A stretch of 64,000 nucleotides of DNA from Trichoplusia ni. Taxonomy: Eukaryota > Arthropoda > Insecta > Lepidoptera > Noctuidae. Shown in pieces: positions 50,430-63,985 of this stretch (position 1 is its first letter; each line of letters opens with the position of its first letter). Under the pieces are notes generated by a model. It saw only the letters and a program-made list of their open reading frames with translations, searched no databases and was not told where the DNA came from. The DNA is taken from contig NC_039482.1 in NCBI RefSeq assembly GCF_003590095.1, positions 19,051,657 through 19,115,656 of the forward strand. The letters run 5' to 3'. A program made the translations under genes and the position numbers.

Positions 50430-51798
50430 TTTCAATCGGTATTATTCGTGTTTGTGTTGTGTATGTAATTGTATGTTTTGGGAGTAATTTAATTACTTGT
50501 AATTTGGGGGTAGATCAATTTGTGTGTAATGGCTTTAAAGTCTTCGACATTTTCAACTTACACAATACTTTAACAAATGTTCTTACGTCATTTCGATACC
50601 TAAAACATATTTTTGTAGAGGACACTCTGGGACTATGCACTATAGCAATATCACGTACATATAGACTGTAACACGAAACCTATAACGTTATAAAACAGAA
50701 AAATATACGGAACGTTTTAAAAATGTGTATAAACGTCAGAATACCAGCAATATCTGACTCAGGAACATCGGTACCTAGTATCTTAGATATCTAAGAGTTA
50801 ATTACTCAAAAAACAACGCTATCTTTAGATCGTATTTTATAGTTTTTTAGTTAGGGTGCGGTGTAGGTCATGAGCGGAGCGGTTTTAATTTTAAGTTATT
50901 GAAAAAAAAGGTTTTTTTGAAGCTTCTTTAACCCATTCCTTTTATTATTTTCACTTTATTACAGTTAATTAGTATATGATAGAGTTTTGACATTAGTATT
51001 CGATGATGTTTTGTTAATACGTTACTTTAAAAAAAAACTAGAAACAATTGAATACATGCACGGGTTTTTAACATAATGTTAAGGTTTGTTTTTAAAACAT
51101 GTGATACTGTATTATAGTGAATATTTCCCATAATAATTGTGCTTCTAACAAATCCATTTACTATGATTTATTTTAATTTGAAACTAGTAATAGTGCAATA
51201 CCAACACGTTGATGATTTCGAAACCTTCAGATAAATTGCTACGTGTATGTGCATATCTAACGAAATTTATAGTCTACGATACATTCCAACTTGTATGACG
51301 GGATTGTGAAATAACTGCGTCAATTCATGAGATAACTAATAGTTTTGTTCAAATGAAAGTGTATACAGAGTGCTGTGACATTGTTTGTGCATGTTACAAC
51401 TGTTACGCTACTGAACATATGTAAATCTACAGGTTGTTTATTTTTTGAAGAAATCAAGGAGAGTTTCTTTAAAATAATGGCACAATCATCGACCAAACAA
51501 AATTAGTAGTGTTTCGTAACGGTCTTTTATTCCTTGATAAAAGTTATTTCAAATACAAAAAATATATCTCAGTAAAAGTCACATTTAATCTATTTAAACT
51601 AAAACAAAAAACCATTACAAAATAGAATCAATTTGTTTTCTCATTTTTTTTTTTACATTTTCAGTCAATAAAAATATCTACAAAAAAAATTATCCTTTTA
51701 ACGTTTACACCACACAAGATCCCAGTAATTTCTCCTCGGTAAAGGCACCACACGCCGCGTCTGTCCGTCTGTCAGAGCCACGTTGACAGGTGTTAAAT

Positions 51799-51821
51799 CG
51801 TACGCGAGCGGTGCGCGTACG
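51799..51821. repeat. Perfect 8-bp inverted repeat in a GC-rich island
   Basis: CGTACGCG at 51799-51806 and CGCGTACG at 51814-51821 form a perfect stem around a 7-nt loop AGCGGTG. The flanks contain TGACAGGTGT and GAGTCATGG and are more GC-rich than their surroundings, so the patch is also a candidate regulatory element. Confidence 0.6.
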
Positions 51822-53770
51822 CATCGTAATTAGTTGAGTCATGGCTATTAAGTAATACCTGTTCCGTTCTTGTGTTCGACGAGGATAAGAGAATAAGAAA
51901 ATTTTGAGTATGTGGAGTGAGAGCAGTTTAGGTACATTCTTTGAAAATAATACAGGGGTTGTTTAACTGACTGTAAACTTTACGATATTGTAAATAAATT
52001 GCCCAAACATTTCTTCCGGATGACGTCTTATGGTAAAATTTTCTTTCGAGAATAAAACTTGCTCCACATAAAAGTCTAGGTACTTTATCTACTTCAAATA
52101 TTAACTATTCAAATCCATCCGGAGATATCATTCTTTCAAAATAATAATAAAGAGTTTCCTAGTTTTACTAATTCAAATTTCCTGAATGTTATTTCATAAA
52201 ACGTCTCCTAATTATCTTACCTTCAACTATCCACCACAGTCATATAAAAATAATAATACTGCCTATTACTTGATACTGTAATCCAGTTTCTCATACTAAT
52301 ATAATAAACCCAAACGTTGCTCAGTTCCATATTTTCAATCATTCCCCTTGAAACCGATACTCATCGTACATAAACAGCAAAAGATTTCCCGCTTAACGGT
52401 ACACTCCAATAAAGCGTAGATCAAATGAGCATATCTGAACGTAGGGCATCCATTCACACTGCTTGCCTATTAAATCAATGTCCACCGTATATGTATTACA
52501 GTACAGACTGTCTGTCTGTCACGCGATACGAAGAAACATTGGCCTTACAGCTGACTCGAACAGATGTTCTGACTTTGTAGCTGTTTTGAGAAATTTCAAG
52601 GAATTTGTCAAGGAATATACGAGCCAATTTAAAGGTATTAAAATATTTAAATCAATAATTTCGATATCCTCTAAGCCGTAGAACAAAAGGCGGGACCCAA
52701 TATGAATAATCATAAAAGCACATTAAGGAATTAGACGCTGCACGCCCAATAACTCTATCTTAACATCTACAACGCGACCGAATAACATAGTCATCAACAA
52801 ACAAACAATATAATACACCTGACGCACCAACACAACATAGCAGGTTAATGTAAGTTCACACGTGAACCTAAGGTGAGAGCGATCCACCGGCGGCAAGGCC
52901 GAGAAAACCGATCAATTTAAAATGAAACTTACATGACACGTAATAAGGTCAACATTCCCACGGTCGATGTTTAAAACACAATTAAGAAAGTATCCAATAA
53001 GGCTCGGAATGTGTTGTTGTATTGTGAGCTTTATAACAAGGTATTAAGGTTCTGTTTGTTTGTGGTGTTGTTTGCGAACCGGTTGGTTCGGTCGCGAACT
53101 TTTACCTATAAATTTGTGTCGGCTAGCATGCGGCGTGCTCCGCGTCTAGAAGCTCTCGTGATGTGTCTATGTTATAGGAAATTAGAGGAGACTGTAAACA
53201 GAACCGTTTAGAAATGATAAATTTTTCTTAGAACATAATTGAATCAATTTAAAGTATCTGATGTATAAATTAAATGTCAAATTGGCAATAGCGTTTTTAT
53301 CTGTGCCTTTAAAGGCATTACTTTTAAAGGGTCACGTAAAACGCTATTTATTATATTTGTATGAGCTAGCAAACATTTTAACAAAAACTTACATAAAGTA
53401 CAGTCTTTTATAGACGACATACAAAACAACATCACAACATCACTCATCAATAACTCATCAAACAAATCACTTTAAAAACAAGTATATGAAAAATCATATA
53501 CATTTTCCTAATAAAAACATCCTTAGCCTAATAAAATAGCCACAATCAACCGTACCTAACATTCAACCACAGAATCTCAAACCCGCTATATCCCCCGCTC
53601 CCGCTCGCACTAACACCGCACCCTAACGTAAGGGCCTGATGCATTTCACAACGAGTCAATTAAAGCCAACATCATTACCGCAATCTGTTTTACCGAGCAC
53701 CGCTAAATATTAATACTGTTCACTTCAACTTTCATGTGTCTTAGTTATTTGTTGTTGTCTGTCAGTCATA

Positions 53771-53808
53771 TACCATAGACTAAAGATTGGTCTCATTAGT
53801 CTATGGTA
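53771..53808. repeat. Perfect 13-bp inverted repeat with a 12-nt loop
   Basis: TACCATAGACTAA (53771-53783) and TTAGTCTATGGTA (53796-53808) are exact reverse complements flanking AGATTGGTCTCA. It could form a stable hairpin, or be the product of a very short inverted duplication. No longer terminal repeats extend from it. Confidence 0.8.
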
Positions 53809-56800
53809 GGAGCAATGAGGATGTTTGTCTTTTTGTCAGGTGGAGCCCTTGTCAAATAGTTCTTAATTCATGATATAAGTCAGTAGTAGTCAAGTTAATA
53901 GATAATACAGTTTTTTTATAATTCCTTAACATAAGAGTAATAACGGAAAAATATTACTAAGGCTCCGCTGTCTGCCAGTCTGACTATTCATCTACTAACA
54001 GGCAGTTTCTCATGATCTTAACTGCTAGACATTCAATATAAAGTAAATGCATGTAATCAACGATTTTGTTTTCTAAATGTAATTCTTCAGCAAATTAGTA
54101 CGAAACCTTTAGAGTCGCTAGTTCGACTCGCTCTTGACCAGAATCGCCCTTTCTGTTCTCCTCCAGCATCAATTTGTCCACTCTTTATTTTCTTAACGAC
54201 ACTGGCAAATTTTGAGACACACACATAGGTGAGAAATCAAGAAAAAATACTAATTATACTACGGTACAGAAAACTATTGCTATTTTTATCAGCGACTCTA
54301 CATTTCTAACATGAAATTATATTCTTAAACAATGTGTATGCTGCTTAGCATCAAGCTTGACCTGCTCCAAACCTGATTATAAGTTTACTATGACCTCCTT
54401 GCTAACATTATTATAGGCAATAAAGTTTATAAATTTAGCTCTCAATGGAGAGTTTAGGTCGGCAGTTAAGTTTAAGTGAAGACGAAAGTTTAACACATAC
54501 CTACCTACTCTACAAATATTTAATTCAGATAGGTTTTAATTATGATCGAAATTGAACTTAAAATGATCTGTGAATTGCCTACTACAAATGCATTAAAAAA
54601 TAAGAGGTATTTGATGACATGACATTTCACACAGACAATTAAACTCTTCTTTTCTTCTTCTTTAAGTTGGATAAAAGTTATTTTTTCAGTCATTGTTTCG
54701 AAATTTAATTTCAAACACATTAATTCAAATAGAAACAAAACATTCAATTCGTTTAAAAATAAAATAAATGTCAAGTTTGTTTTTATTTATTAAAAAATGG
54801 AATGAAGTATTTCAAAAAGCCATAAACGGCCAGCATTATATTAAGACCTCATCACTATATCATTCAGTTAGAATGCACAGAATATTTATAAATCAAAGAT
54901 GGCCGACCATACATCACTGGTGTTCTCATTGATTAAAGAGCGTATCAAGTAGCAATGCAATGCATTTTGTTATAATCATTTAAACATTTGACTAATGTTC
55001 TTGTAATGTTGAAATTTTAATGTCTTGATTAGATATAGGAGCTTAGTGTTGCGTTTAGAGAAGACTTCAGCTCAAGACTTGTACGTAAAATTATGTTAGT
55101 TGATTTTTTTTCTTTTGGACATGAGTATTATGAACAAAATCAGTAACAGTTTATTAAATTTAGGTTTAAGTTAGATTAATGAATTTTCGTTGTTTTTAAT
55201 AGGAGAAGATTTTAATTGATTTTGATCTGGTTAAGTAGCTAAAAGATAATATTTTCTATGTTGTTTGGTACCATAGTAGGTACTTACTATCTACTTATTA
55301 CAATAGGACACAAAATTCGTTTGTTGTTATTATAAATAGAAGGAACGTCTACTAACAAGTAGGTAACTGTATGTTTTATAAATCTTAATACAATTTAAGA
55401 AAGAGCCTCTTTTGCCTTATATTATGCAGTGTGAACGCATTTAGGACTAAAAGCCTAATACTTTATGCACCCTTACGGCTTTTTAGTTCGCGCCGCCATT
55501 TTACTTGTTCAAATGGTACTGTTATTTATCGTGACATATTGCTCGCTAAGAGATTGTCCCGAAAACACTGCGATTTTTTTCAATATTTTCATCATCATTT
55601 TACTTAAGCAACTCAATATTTCATTTAATTTATTCCATTATTCATGATGACGAATGGATTTTTTTAAGGTTATTGAACTTGTAAATAAATTTATTTAAAT
55701 TTTAAATACGTTTAAATGAATAATAAGTTGCATTATTTTAAAGGCAAGTTTAATTTAAATTTACATCGTAACACAATTTTTGAATCCAATCAACAGCACA
55801 ACACTATCCCGTAAAATTAAAATCTTAAATTACTGATGAATGTAGTGTCAAAGGCGTCTGTATAATTATTAAAATTATTACTTTACATATTAACATAATA
55901 TTAATACAAATAATTTAATGTGTATAAATCGAATAAATCAACGTATTTGATTGAGATATCATTTTGAAATTAGAAGATTTATTTTTTTACTTTCAACTTT
56001 TATAAAGGCCTGGTTCGACGAGCCTTTAACACAATTAATATGTGTTGTTATATAATGATCAATGCTCAAAACTTCCAGGGCCCCAATTCTGCTATTAACA
56101 ATGACCGCTGAATTCGTTTCGTGATGTTGTTGGCATAATGCTAAAGAGAATAGAAATCACTTCAAATTTTATGCAATTGCCATTCAGTCATCGGCCATTG
56201 TAAAATAGCTGAATCGGGGTCCAGAATTATTGTAAGAGCTTACTAAGGATGCATTATTACGAAATACCATATTCGAATATATATTCACGACATAAGGTAC
56301 TTGTGTTACTTCATATATTCAAACCAAGTGATATCGTATTTCACTAATTCATAATTTAATTTCAATAGGCCATAGGATGCAATCTTGCAATTACTACCTA
56401 GTACTTAATATTTATGGGAACCTGATGTTAGAGTTAATACCCAAAGCAGGTTGTATTTTAACTAGTAAGTATTGGTGTTGACTAGTCGCTGGCTTACCAA
56501 GAGTTATGGGCTTACCCCATAACTTAGAATTAGTGATTATTATTATAATTATTCTGTAATAAAGTATCGTAATCTCATTCCGGTCTGTTTAGTACATAAT
56601 AAATAAGTTGTTTTGAGTTTTGATGTTGTCGAAAGTTGGGTGTTAGTATATTATTTTGATGTTGTTTTTTTTATGAACACTAATAACGTAAAACTGACAA
56701 AAACAATGGTTGAGCCAAAATAATACAGTTGAAAACAAAATTTCTGAATAAGGTTGAATAAAAACTCGCAGAAAAATGCAGATCAACGCGAATTTTTTGG

Positions 56801-59646
56801 ATGATATAAATGATAAAAAAAATACATATTTTCCGCTTACTACTCCGCTTTAACATACTTATACTAGAATTCTTAAGATAGTCCCAAAGAAAACACAAGT
56901 AAGTAAATGAAGTAGTCTTAAAACCTCCTTGCGCAATTCCTTTCGGGCCCACAGTCCACTAGCGCAATGCTATTGACGTGCAGCCATTGATTTATACCCG
57001 CCAACCCCCGGAATGAATAAAGAACTAACCGCCCCCGGCCGCCATTTGTCTCTATCCTTTATGGTAAATGCGAGATTTAAGACCCTTTATTTACCTACTA
57101 AAAACGGACACTCGAAATAAAAAACAAAAATAGAGTAAATTTGTAATTGACAGCACAATAAGACTTGCTAATACCGCAGACATAAAAAATACATTTAAAA
57201 CGTCACACGCGACAGATTTTTATGAAATAAAATGACAAATGGCGCTGGCAGGTCGCCTATATTTCATCAAAAAAACATTTTTAAAACTGCAATAGCGAAA
57301 AACATTAATAACTAAGTGAAAATATAATGTCCCCTCGCATTCCGTGGCTCCCCCAAACTATATTCCGAAAAACAAGAGGAAACTATTTTCGTCGAACAAA
57401 AAAATGTTTCCGGCAGAAGATTTATATGCCACCTTACTCACAGCATAGGCCCTCTTCGTATAAAACGCGTGAAATGAAGTGTTTCCCTCCCCCTCTGGTT
57501 TTTTACCCGCTTTTTCCTTAGCCACAGATTTTTTTATTGCTCAATTAATCCAATAAATTCGCGTTGATGTGCGTTTTGACTCGTGTAACAGGGCTTTTAA
57601 ATTTTATTTTATCTTTTACTTTTGTAAATGGAACAGTGTTTATACAGATCATTAGCAGCTGTCAAATTTGAACATGGAATTAATTTTAACGGATTTTTTT
57701 CTTTGACTTTAGAACATTTACATTTAAGTATTGCGTAGGTACATAGTATCTGCTTTGCATTTTTATTATTGGACAGAATCGAATCAAAAAGTAAGTTTTA
57801 GAAATAAATGTTATGCCTTATTCGGTATTCCCCTCTGAATCAATGTAATACTATATGGGTACGTATCAAACTTTCAAATATCATATGGTCAGTCAATAAA
57901 AAGGTCCACCAATGGACATTCACATCACGTGCGCCCTCACTTGTCGCTACGCTCATTGCTGAAATTGATATACATCGAGCACTAACAACAAACAAACTTA
58001 AAATAACTCTTAACTCAACGACTTAAGATCCCCTTCAGTGAAACCCAAACGCAGTAATAAATTTGCCGCATTTCCGATGCCCAAAATAGGCTGACCTCAC
58101 TCGTTTGGTTTTCAATTCAGTTCCGGAACAGTGGGAAAGGTCTAGTTGTAATGGTGTGCTTTAAGCTTGACCGCGCACTTTCTTCAGTGGTCTGAGCGCC
58201 TGGTACCAATTGCTTGAGAAATATTATTAGTATGGAACTTGGGGACCGTAGAAGATGATAAAAATAAAAACGAATGTTATTTTAAGTTGTATATTTTTGT
58301 GTTAAGTTGGATACAATATTATTATCTTTTGGATTGTTTACCTAATTTTCTTTTTTATTTTTTTATTACTAGTGAAAGGACAGTTTAATAGAGCCTTTAA
58401 ACAACCCAACCCTACAACGCTAACACAAAAGCACGGATCAACCCGTTCAGCGTCGAGAAAACTCGCAACTTAACATTAACAGATTTCGTCTAAAGATAAA
58501 CATTACGGACACGACGTAGGCGGCGCCGGGGGCGTCTCCGAGTGATATACGATACCCACTCGATGCTATCGAAACAATTAATTAACATAACTATATGTAA
58601 CATATTTGTACTACAAATAATAAAATTAACTCAGTGTTAAACTTTCTATAATTTATATTCAGACCCCAAAACATATTTCAAGCTTAAAAGTTTTAAAAGT
58701 ATTTAAACTCTCGCAAATTAAAAAAGGAACTATAAAAGTCCGACTTTCCAATAAAAATATTAGTAGCCGTATATTTATTGTCAGATATAGCAATATAATT
58801 AAATGAAACTGCTCTTAAAATTCACAATTAGTGTTATTTGCATGGAAACGATTAAATTAAAACGTCTTTTTGTTTTAAAATATTTATAATTATTGAATTT
58901 TATTCATTTTAATAAATATCGGATTTATTTTTATATTTTATTGAAATCAAAAAGGATTATTTATAAAAGGTTTGGCATTTTTATTGACAGCTATTTTAGT
59001 GCTAATTGAAAATACTATAAACACCTCTATTCTACTGCAACGAATATAGACGTAATAAAAACCTATTACCTACCTAGTATTTTACCCGTTCATACTATAA
59101 CAGTACTAGCTATTCCAAATAATATCGTACCCGTTACTTCAATACTTTATATAATTCCATTAACGCGTTTCATTCCGTGGAAATAGAACGCTCATGACGA
59201 ATTAAGTTCTGAATCAGTGAGAAAATTAATAGTCACAGATCGAGTATTGGTCACGATGGTTACATGGACGAATTTTACGCTTCATGTAATATCTAATAAC
59301 CGTTTGTTTGATAAGGCCCGATATTAGGTTGCTTATAATATTTCGGTAACAGATAAATATTATGTTATTTAATTTTGAGTCTTATGGAATAGGTATATTA
59401 TTTTGGTAACGTAACACTATTTTTATAAAGTACAGTGTGAGCATTTCATCTTTGAAAAAGTGAACATGACCTGAAATGGTGAAATACTTACATAATGGCA
59501 TTTTCAAATAATGTTTTGTATTTTTATATTTAAAAGGTTTCCTGGTTTAACAAACAGCAGTGTGTTCAAATGTTATAGAAAAGATTTCCATCTCATTTCT
59601 AATGCATGTTCGTCACATATCCATAGTATTTTGTCTATTCTTCAGA

Positions 59647-59967
59647 CTATAAGAGATCCCCTTCCACAAACTCTACAATTCTGTAAAGTCTGAAGATTTC
59701 GTATTTAGAACGGCGTTTTTTTTTTAATTTTTGACATATTGAAATAAGTACTTTTTCTGTAGCACGTGGGTTTATGGCTTTATAGAGTCCCATAATACCA
59801 GTCAGTGTTTTAAAATGTCTGTCGCATGTTTCTTCTAAGCTTTTTGCATGTTTGGTGAAGGTTACTCTTGGTGGTGGTAAACTGTTAATAAAAATTAACA
59901 CTATACTAACCACTTTTTTCTGTTGAGCTATAATCACCCAAAGTAACCAGTTCACTAGCACTGTCAC
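59647..59967 (-). other. Unrecognised minus-strand open frame, 106 codons
   Basis: The frame begins at a GTG codon and runs to a TAG at 59647. The C-terminal two thirds (such as SLEETCDRHFKTLTGIMGLY and INPRATEKVLISICQKL, then a KKKRR basic patch) looks more protein-like than translated intron. A plausible acceptor TTTTTATTAACAG precedes that part. The first third is hydrophobic and may simply be non-coding. I cannot assign a family; a decayed transposon exon or chance are the main alternatives. Confidence 0.2.
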
Positions 59968-61080
59968 ATGTCACTAACAAGCATTGGAGCGGGGGTACAA
60001 ACGACCGGCATGATCATGTAAGTATTAACAATTTTTAACTTATCATTTTAGGGTTTGCTGAAGCGAACTTACTTTCTTCCAAGGTTCCACTCTGCCAAAA
60101 GGTTTTTTGCAAGTTGCGGTAGATTGACATCAATGTTCAATCACTTTTGATTTTATTTGCTTATCGCCGTGCAATGTATTAAAACATACGAAATTTTCGC
60201 CATCGACACAGGCGAGTTGGTTTAAAAATTATAAAAATAATACTGTAACATACTACACTATATTTCTGGTTGTACTAGTTTTGAGCATAGTCAAATTTAA
60301 ATTCAATGTCAATTTCTTTTCTTAAATCAAACAAATCAATATCTCATTAAATAATGTCTGCATATCTGCCTATCTCCTTAAATTATACCGTCGTGAAGAT
60401 ATTAAGCAATGAACTGTTATCAGATTAATTTATAAATCCATATAGTTCTGTCACTGCTCAGACCGTGAAAATATGATTCGCTTCAACAAACATTGGGCTT
60501 TTAAATAATTATGTCACTGTGAAACTTGTGATTGCAATTTGGTATACTGTTATATAAATGACGATGATAGAACGATTTTGTAATTCAATTAGTTTTAATT
60601 TGTTATTAGTATTAACTGTTTTCAGATTGGTTTGTAGTTCAACTGATTGTAAGCACAAGGTTTGCTTTATCATATTTTTATGTTGCAATGTTGTATATCT
60701 ATGTAAAATTATCTAACATTCACTTTAGCAAAAAGCAAGAAAGACGAGTTAGTATAATGCACATGTACTAAGAATCATTACTGTTACGATAAAAATGCCT
60801 GGAAAATTATCTACTGGAAATGAAAAGGTTTGATTCTATATTAGCACTAAAATTTTACTTATACACGGGGATTGGACTTTTAGTCACGTTACTAATAACT
60901 GTAATTATTTAGAAAATTTCGTAAAGAATAGTATTCTGTCTAATATCCAATAGAGTTTGTCATGTTGTGATGTAGTCATACCAAGATACTTCTTTATATC
61001 GTTAAACAGGTCTGTGAATAGCAAAACATCGTCAAAAACATTTAAAAATTTCTTTTAAAAACAACACGTCAAAGTAACCC

Positions 61081-61235
61081 TATTTTGCGGTGGTCGGTCG
61101 AAACGACCCCGGTAGGGAGAAACGGCTAATAAGTGAAACAGAGATTTATGAGTGCACAGATATGCAAATAGAAATTTGCGGTCCCCCGCCGATAAAAAGA
61201 CGCCGGGCCCCGCGGGGCACTGCTTGTCCAAATGT
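61081..61235. promoter_or_regulatory. GC-rich candidate regulatory module with nested palindromes
   Basis: A GC-rich island in AT-rich DNA contains TCGGTCGAAACGACCCCGG, the octamer-like ATATGCAAAT, an inverted pair GCAAAT-AGAA-ATTTGC (61164-61179), a GATAAAAAGA box, and the perfect 12-bp palindrome GCCCCGCGGGGC at 61207-61218. Dense, diverse motifs of this kind suit an enhancer. No function is shown by the sequence itself. Confidence 0.3.
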
Positions 61236-62337
61236 CGGGGGATGAAGGACTTCTAATTATTTTCGGTCATATATCTATGATGTATGAAGTTTTGAAGTTT
61301 ATGTTTATTTAATTTTTTCGACGAAAAAATATTTGTTGAAAATTCTGCTTCCAAAAATCTGTCGGCTATAAAGAAAACAACAGAATCACCTGACAAATTC
61401 TTAATTTTATTTCTAACGAAAGCTATAAAATGTCCAAAACAATCCTACATCTTCATTAGCTATACACAAAGCTAAGCAGCCCACGTAAAATACCTCGCAT
61501 ACTTGCATATCTTTAAGGCTGTAGATAATTTTCTCTTTCATCTCTTGGTTCCACCACAAAGGTGTTAAACTTCTTACTATCTGACGAAACTATCAGCAAT
61601 ACTTGTATTTAATGGTTTTTATCAACGCCGGCCAGAAAACCTACCATCACCTGTTAAAGGGAGATGGCGCTATAGACTTTATAGAGCGCTGTCTCGCTCC
61701 CACAGCTGCATCTATTTTACAAGATACGGTGGTGAGTCCTTTTATCTTCGCAGGGTTATCGTGTTATTCGTGAAACTTGTTAAGCCTAGATTCAGTTATC
61801 TCGCTCAACGCTCTCTGTAAGGGAATTGCTAATTATTCGCGCTAAGGTGAAGGCGTAACGAGATTATGTTATTCTCTTCGTTCGCTAATCGGGTTCCCGT
61901 TTTGAAGTATGGAAGTGTTATAGAAGATTACATTTTTGGAGTGTAGCGCTGTGGCCGGTATGGTTTAGGGATGTAGAGATAAATTATAATTGTTACTTAA
62001 GAGGCACTTGAATGTTAAAGATTCTTGTCTGAAATATGTTTTATGACCATCAACTTAAATTTTAAAACAGAAACAAATAGTACTAAAATAAACCCAGTAA
62101 GCTAGAAAAATACGAAATAACGTATCAAACGAAGTCACTGATATTGAAAAATCAAAAAATAAATACTAAACTGCTGAGCAAATGCAAGCAAACTTTACAA
62201 TTTGAGTAAATCAAAGCGGATCCGGCAAAGCAAACACCATGAGTGCGGCAGAGCATGCGATACGTCCACGTCTGTTGGATCTTGTTTGCTCATTAGTGGC
62301 GAAGGGAGCATCGGCCCGTCGCCGCCTGTCACTGCCT

Positions 62338-62347
62338 GTCACGTGAC
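62338..62347. promoter_or_regulatory. Palindromic E-box GTCACGTGAC beside two CTGTCA motifs
   Basis: GTCACGTGAC is a perfect 10-bp palindrome matching the extended E-box of TFE/MITF/USF-type bHLH-Zip factors. CTGTCA (reverse TGACAG, the Homothorax/Meis/TGIF core) occurs twice just upstream and overlapping, spaced 10 bp apart (GCCTGTCACTGCCTGTCACG). The flank is GC-rich. Confidence 0.35.
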
Positions 62348-62509
62348 TGTGTCACCTACCGTATGAATAGTTGATTGATATGTGAAATTAGTGTCAATTT
62401 GGTAACATAAGTCCTGGTGCGGGATCTAGTTTAGGTCTTGAATTGGTTCGATTTTATTGGAGATGAGGATTTCTTTTGAGACATTACCGATATTGATGTT
62501 AAAAGGGAT

Positions 62510-62756
62510 AAAATAAATAATAAATAAATAAATAAATGCGGACAACATCACATACATTGTTCTGAACCCAAAGTAAGTTGCTAAAGCACTTGTGTTATGG
62601 AATTCAGATACAACGAAGGTACCACAAACACCCAGACCCGAGACTATGTAGAAATGTTAATTTTTACATTGACCCGACCGGGGATCGAACCCGGGACCTC
62701 AGAGCTAGCGACACCTTGAAACCGGTGCATACGCCACTCGACCACGGAGGTCGTCA
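62510..62756 (-). mobile_element. tRNA-derived SINE with intact target-site duplication
   Basis: Read on the minus strand the element starts CGACCTCCGTGGTCGAGTGG, which contains an A box (TGGTCGAGTGG). It then has a B box GGTTCGATCCC in CCCGGGTTCGATCCCCGG. A tRNA-unrelated body (such as CTCGGGTCTGGGTGTTTG and CCATAACACAAGTGCTTTAG) leads to an (ATTT)n tail. Identical 9-bp duplications AAAAGGGAT flank it at 62501-62509 and 62757-62765. The layout fits an RNA polymerase III-transcribed, LINE-mobilised SINE. The clean duplication and intact A and B boxes indicate a fairly recent insertion. Confidence 0.9.
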
Positions 62757-63889
62757 AAAAGGGATGGTTCAGGCAATTTATTAACCAAAGAAATTACAAA
62801 TTAATTTTCATTAATCAGATTATCATTCATATTGTTATTTGAAATACAATATTGATAGGAAATGCTCTTAATCAAAATGACCACTTCTACCTCATCTCAT
62901 GTAGGTATCAAGTTAGTATTCAAGAACTCAATTGCTTTCAAAAATTTGGTCTGAAAATAAATGCTTAATAACAAAAAAAGCCATCACCACATCATCACAT
63001 CACCTCAAAAATCACACCAAATCAAATCCTTCCGTAAATCACGCCAGTCCACACTCAAATCTATACTACAACTATACACAGTATAGATTTCAACCCTTAA
63101 AAACCGTAGCAAATAAATCTGGGGTATTTTGTACCCCCGGCAGACTGTTAACACTGACCGGCGACGACCTAACGAGCTGTGACCACATGAATATGCAGCG
63201 GGTACAAGGACGAATTAATTAAATTTGTCCACACCTACTGTATTGGAGTTAAAAAAGAATTTTTGAACGAAAAAATTCCGGTCGTGTGTTCGGGTTTTGA
63301 TTTTCATGGGGTTATTGGATTCGTTTGATAGTTGAACTGATTTTTTTAGAGCTGTTTGTAATTATAGAAAGGCGACTGGAAAGTACTTAGACGGACTGTT
63401 TAAATTTCATTGTCATAAAACCTTTTTTTTGCATTTATTCAAGACATGTCATATCAAGTTGTTATAAAAGCAGCTTTTCTCAGCTGAGGTTTATATTTTA
63501 ATTAAATTTTATTATAGCTGCTGATAATTAAAAAGTTCTTAATTTAATTCAGTTAAGATTCTGTTATTATCTCTCTTTGACTGCAATTGTTATCTCCGAG
63601 AGCTTCCAAGACCTCCTTCAAAGTAATCTTAAAGTTGTTAATTTTAGAAAGTTTGGATCTCGGTAATAATCATAAATATATTAAAGCTTCTAAGATTACT
63701 TAATGTGCACAAATAATGATGACTTATCAAGATAATATTGACGTTACTGGACACTGACTGATAAAAGCTTTATTTAATCTGTGCTATAAAAATTAAAAAC
63801 TTTTATATCGGCCATAACAGCTGTATGTTAGTAAATAACAACTACGACTATTTTGGTTATATTTCGTCACGATAATAAACGGTGGCTGA

Positions 63890-63985
63890 CGTAGGCGGTG
63901 CTCTTTGTCCGAACAAAAAGGTAATAAAGTATGCGCGCGCGCAATTCCAGTGGCGGCGCCGCCGGCGACATCTGTCGGTGGCTAC
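63890..63985. promoter_or_regulatory. GC-rich patch at the window edge
   Basis: The last 100 bp turn sharply GC-rich: GACGTAGGCGGTGC, GCGCGCGCGC (63932-63942 region), then GGCGGCGCCGCCGGCGACAT. It could be the edge of a CpG island, enhancer or exon continuing beyond 64000. No splice site or svp-like peptide is readable in it. Confidence 0.25.

Noticed and set aside
62672..62753. A genuine tRNA gene
   Set aside because: A and B boxes are present, but the sequence does not fold with a full acceptor stem. It continues into a repeat body with an ATTT tail and target duplications, so it is a SINE head.
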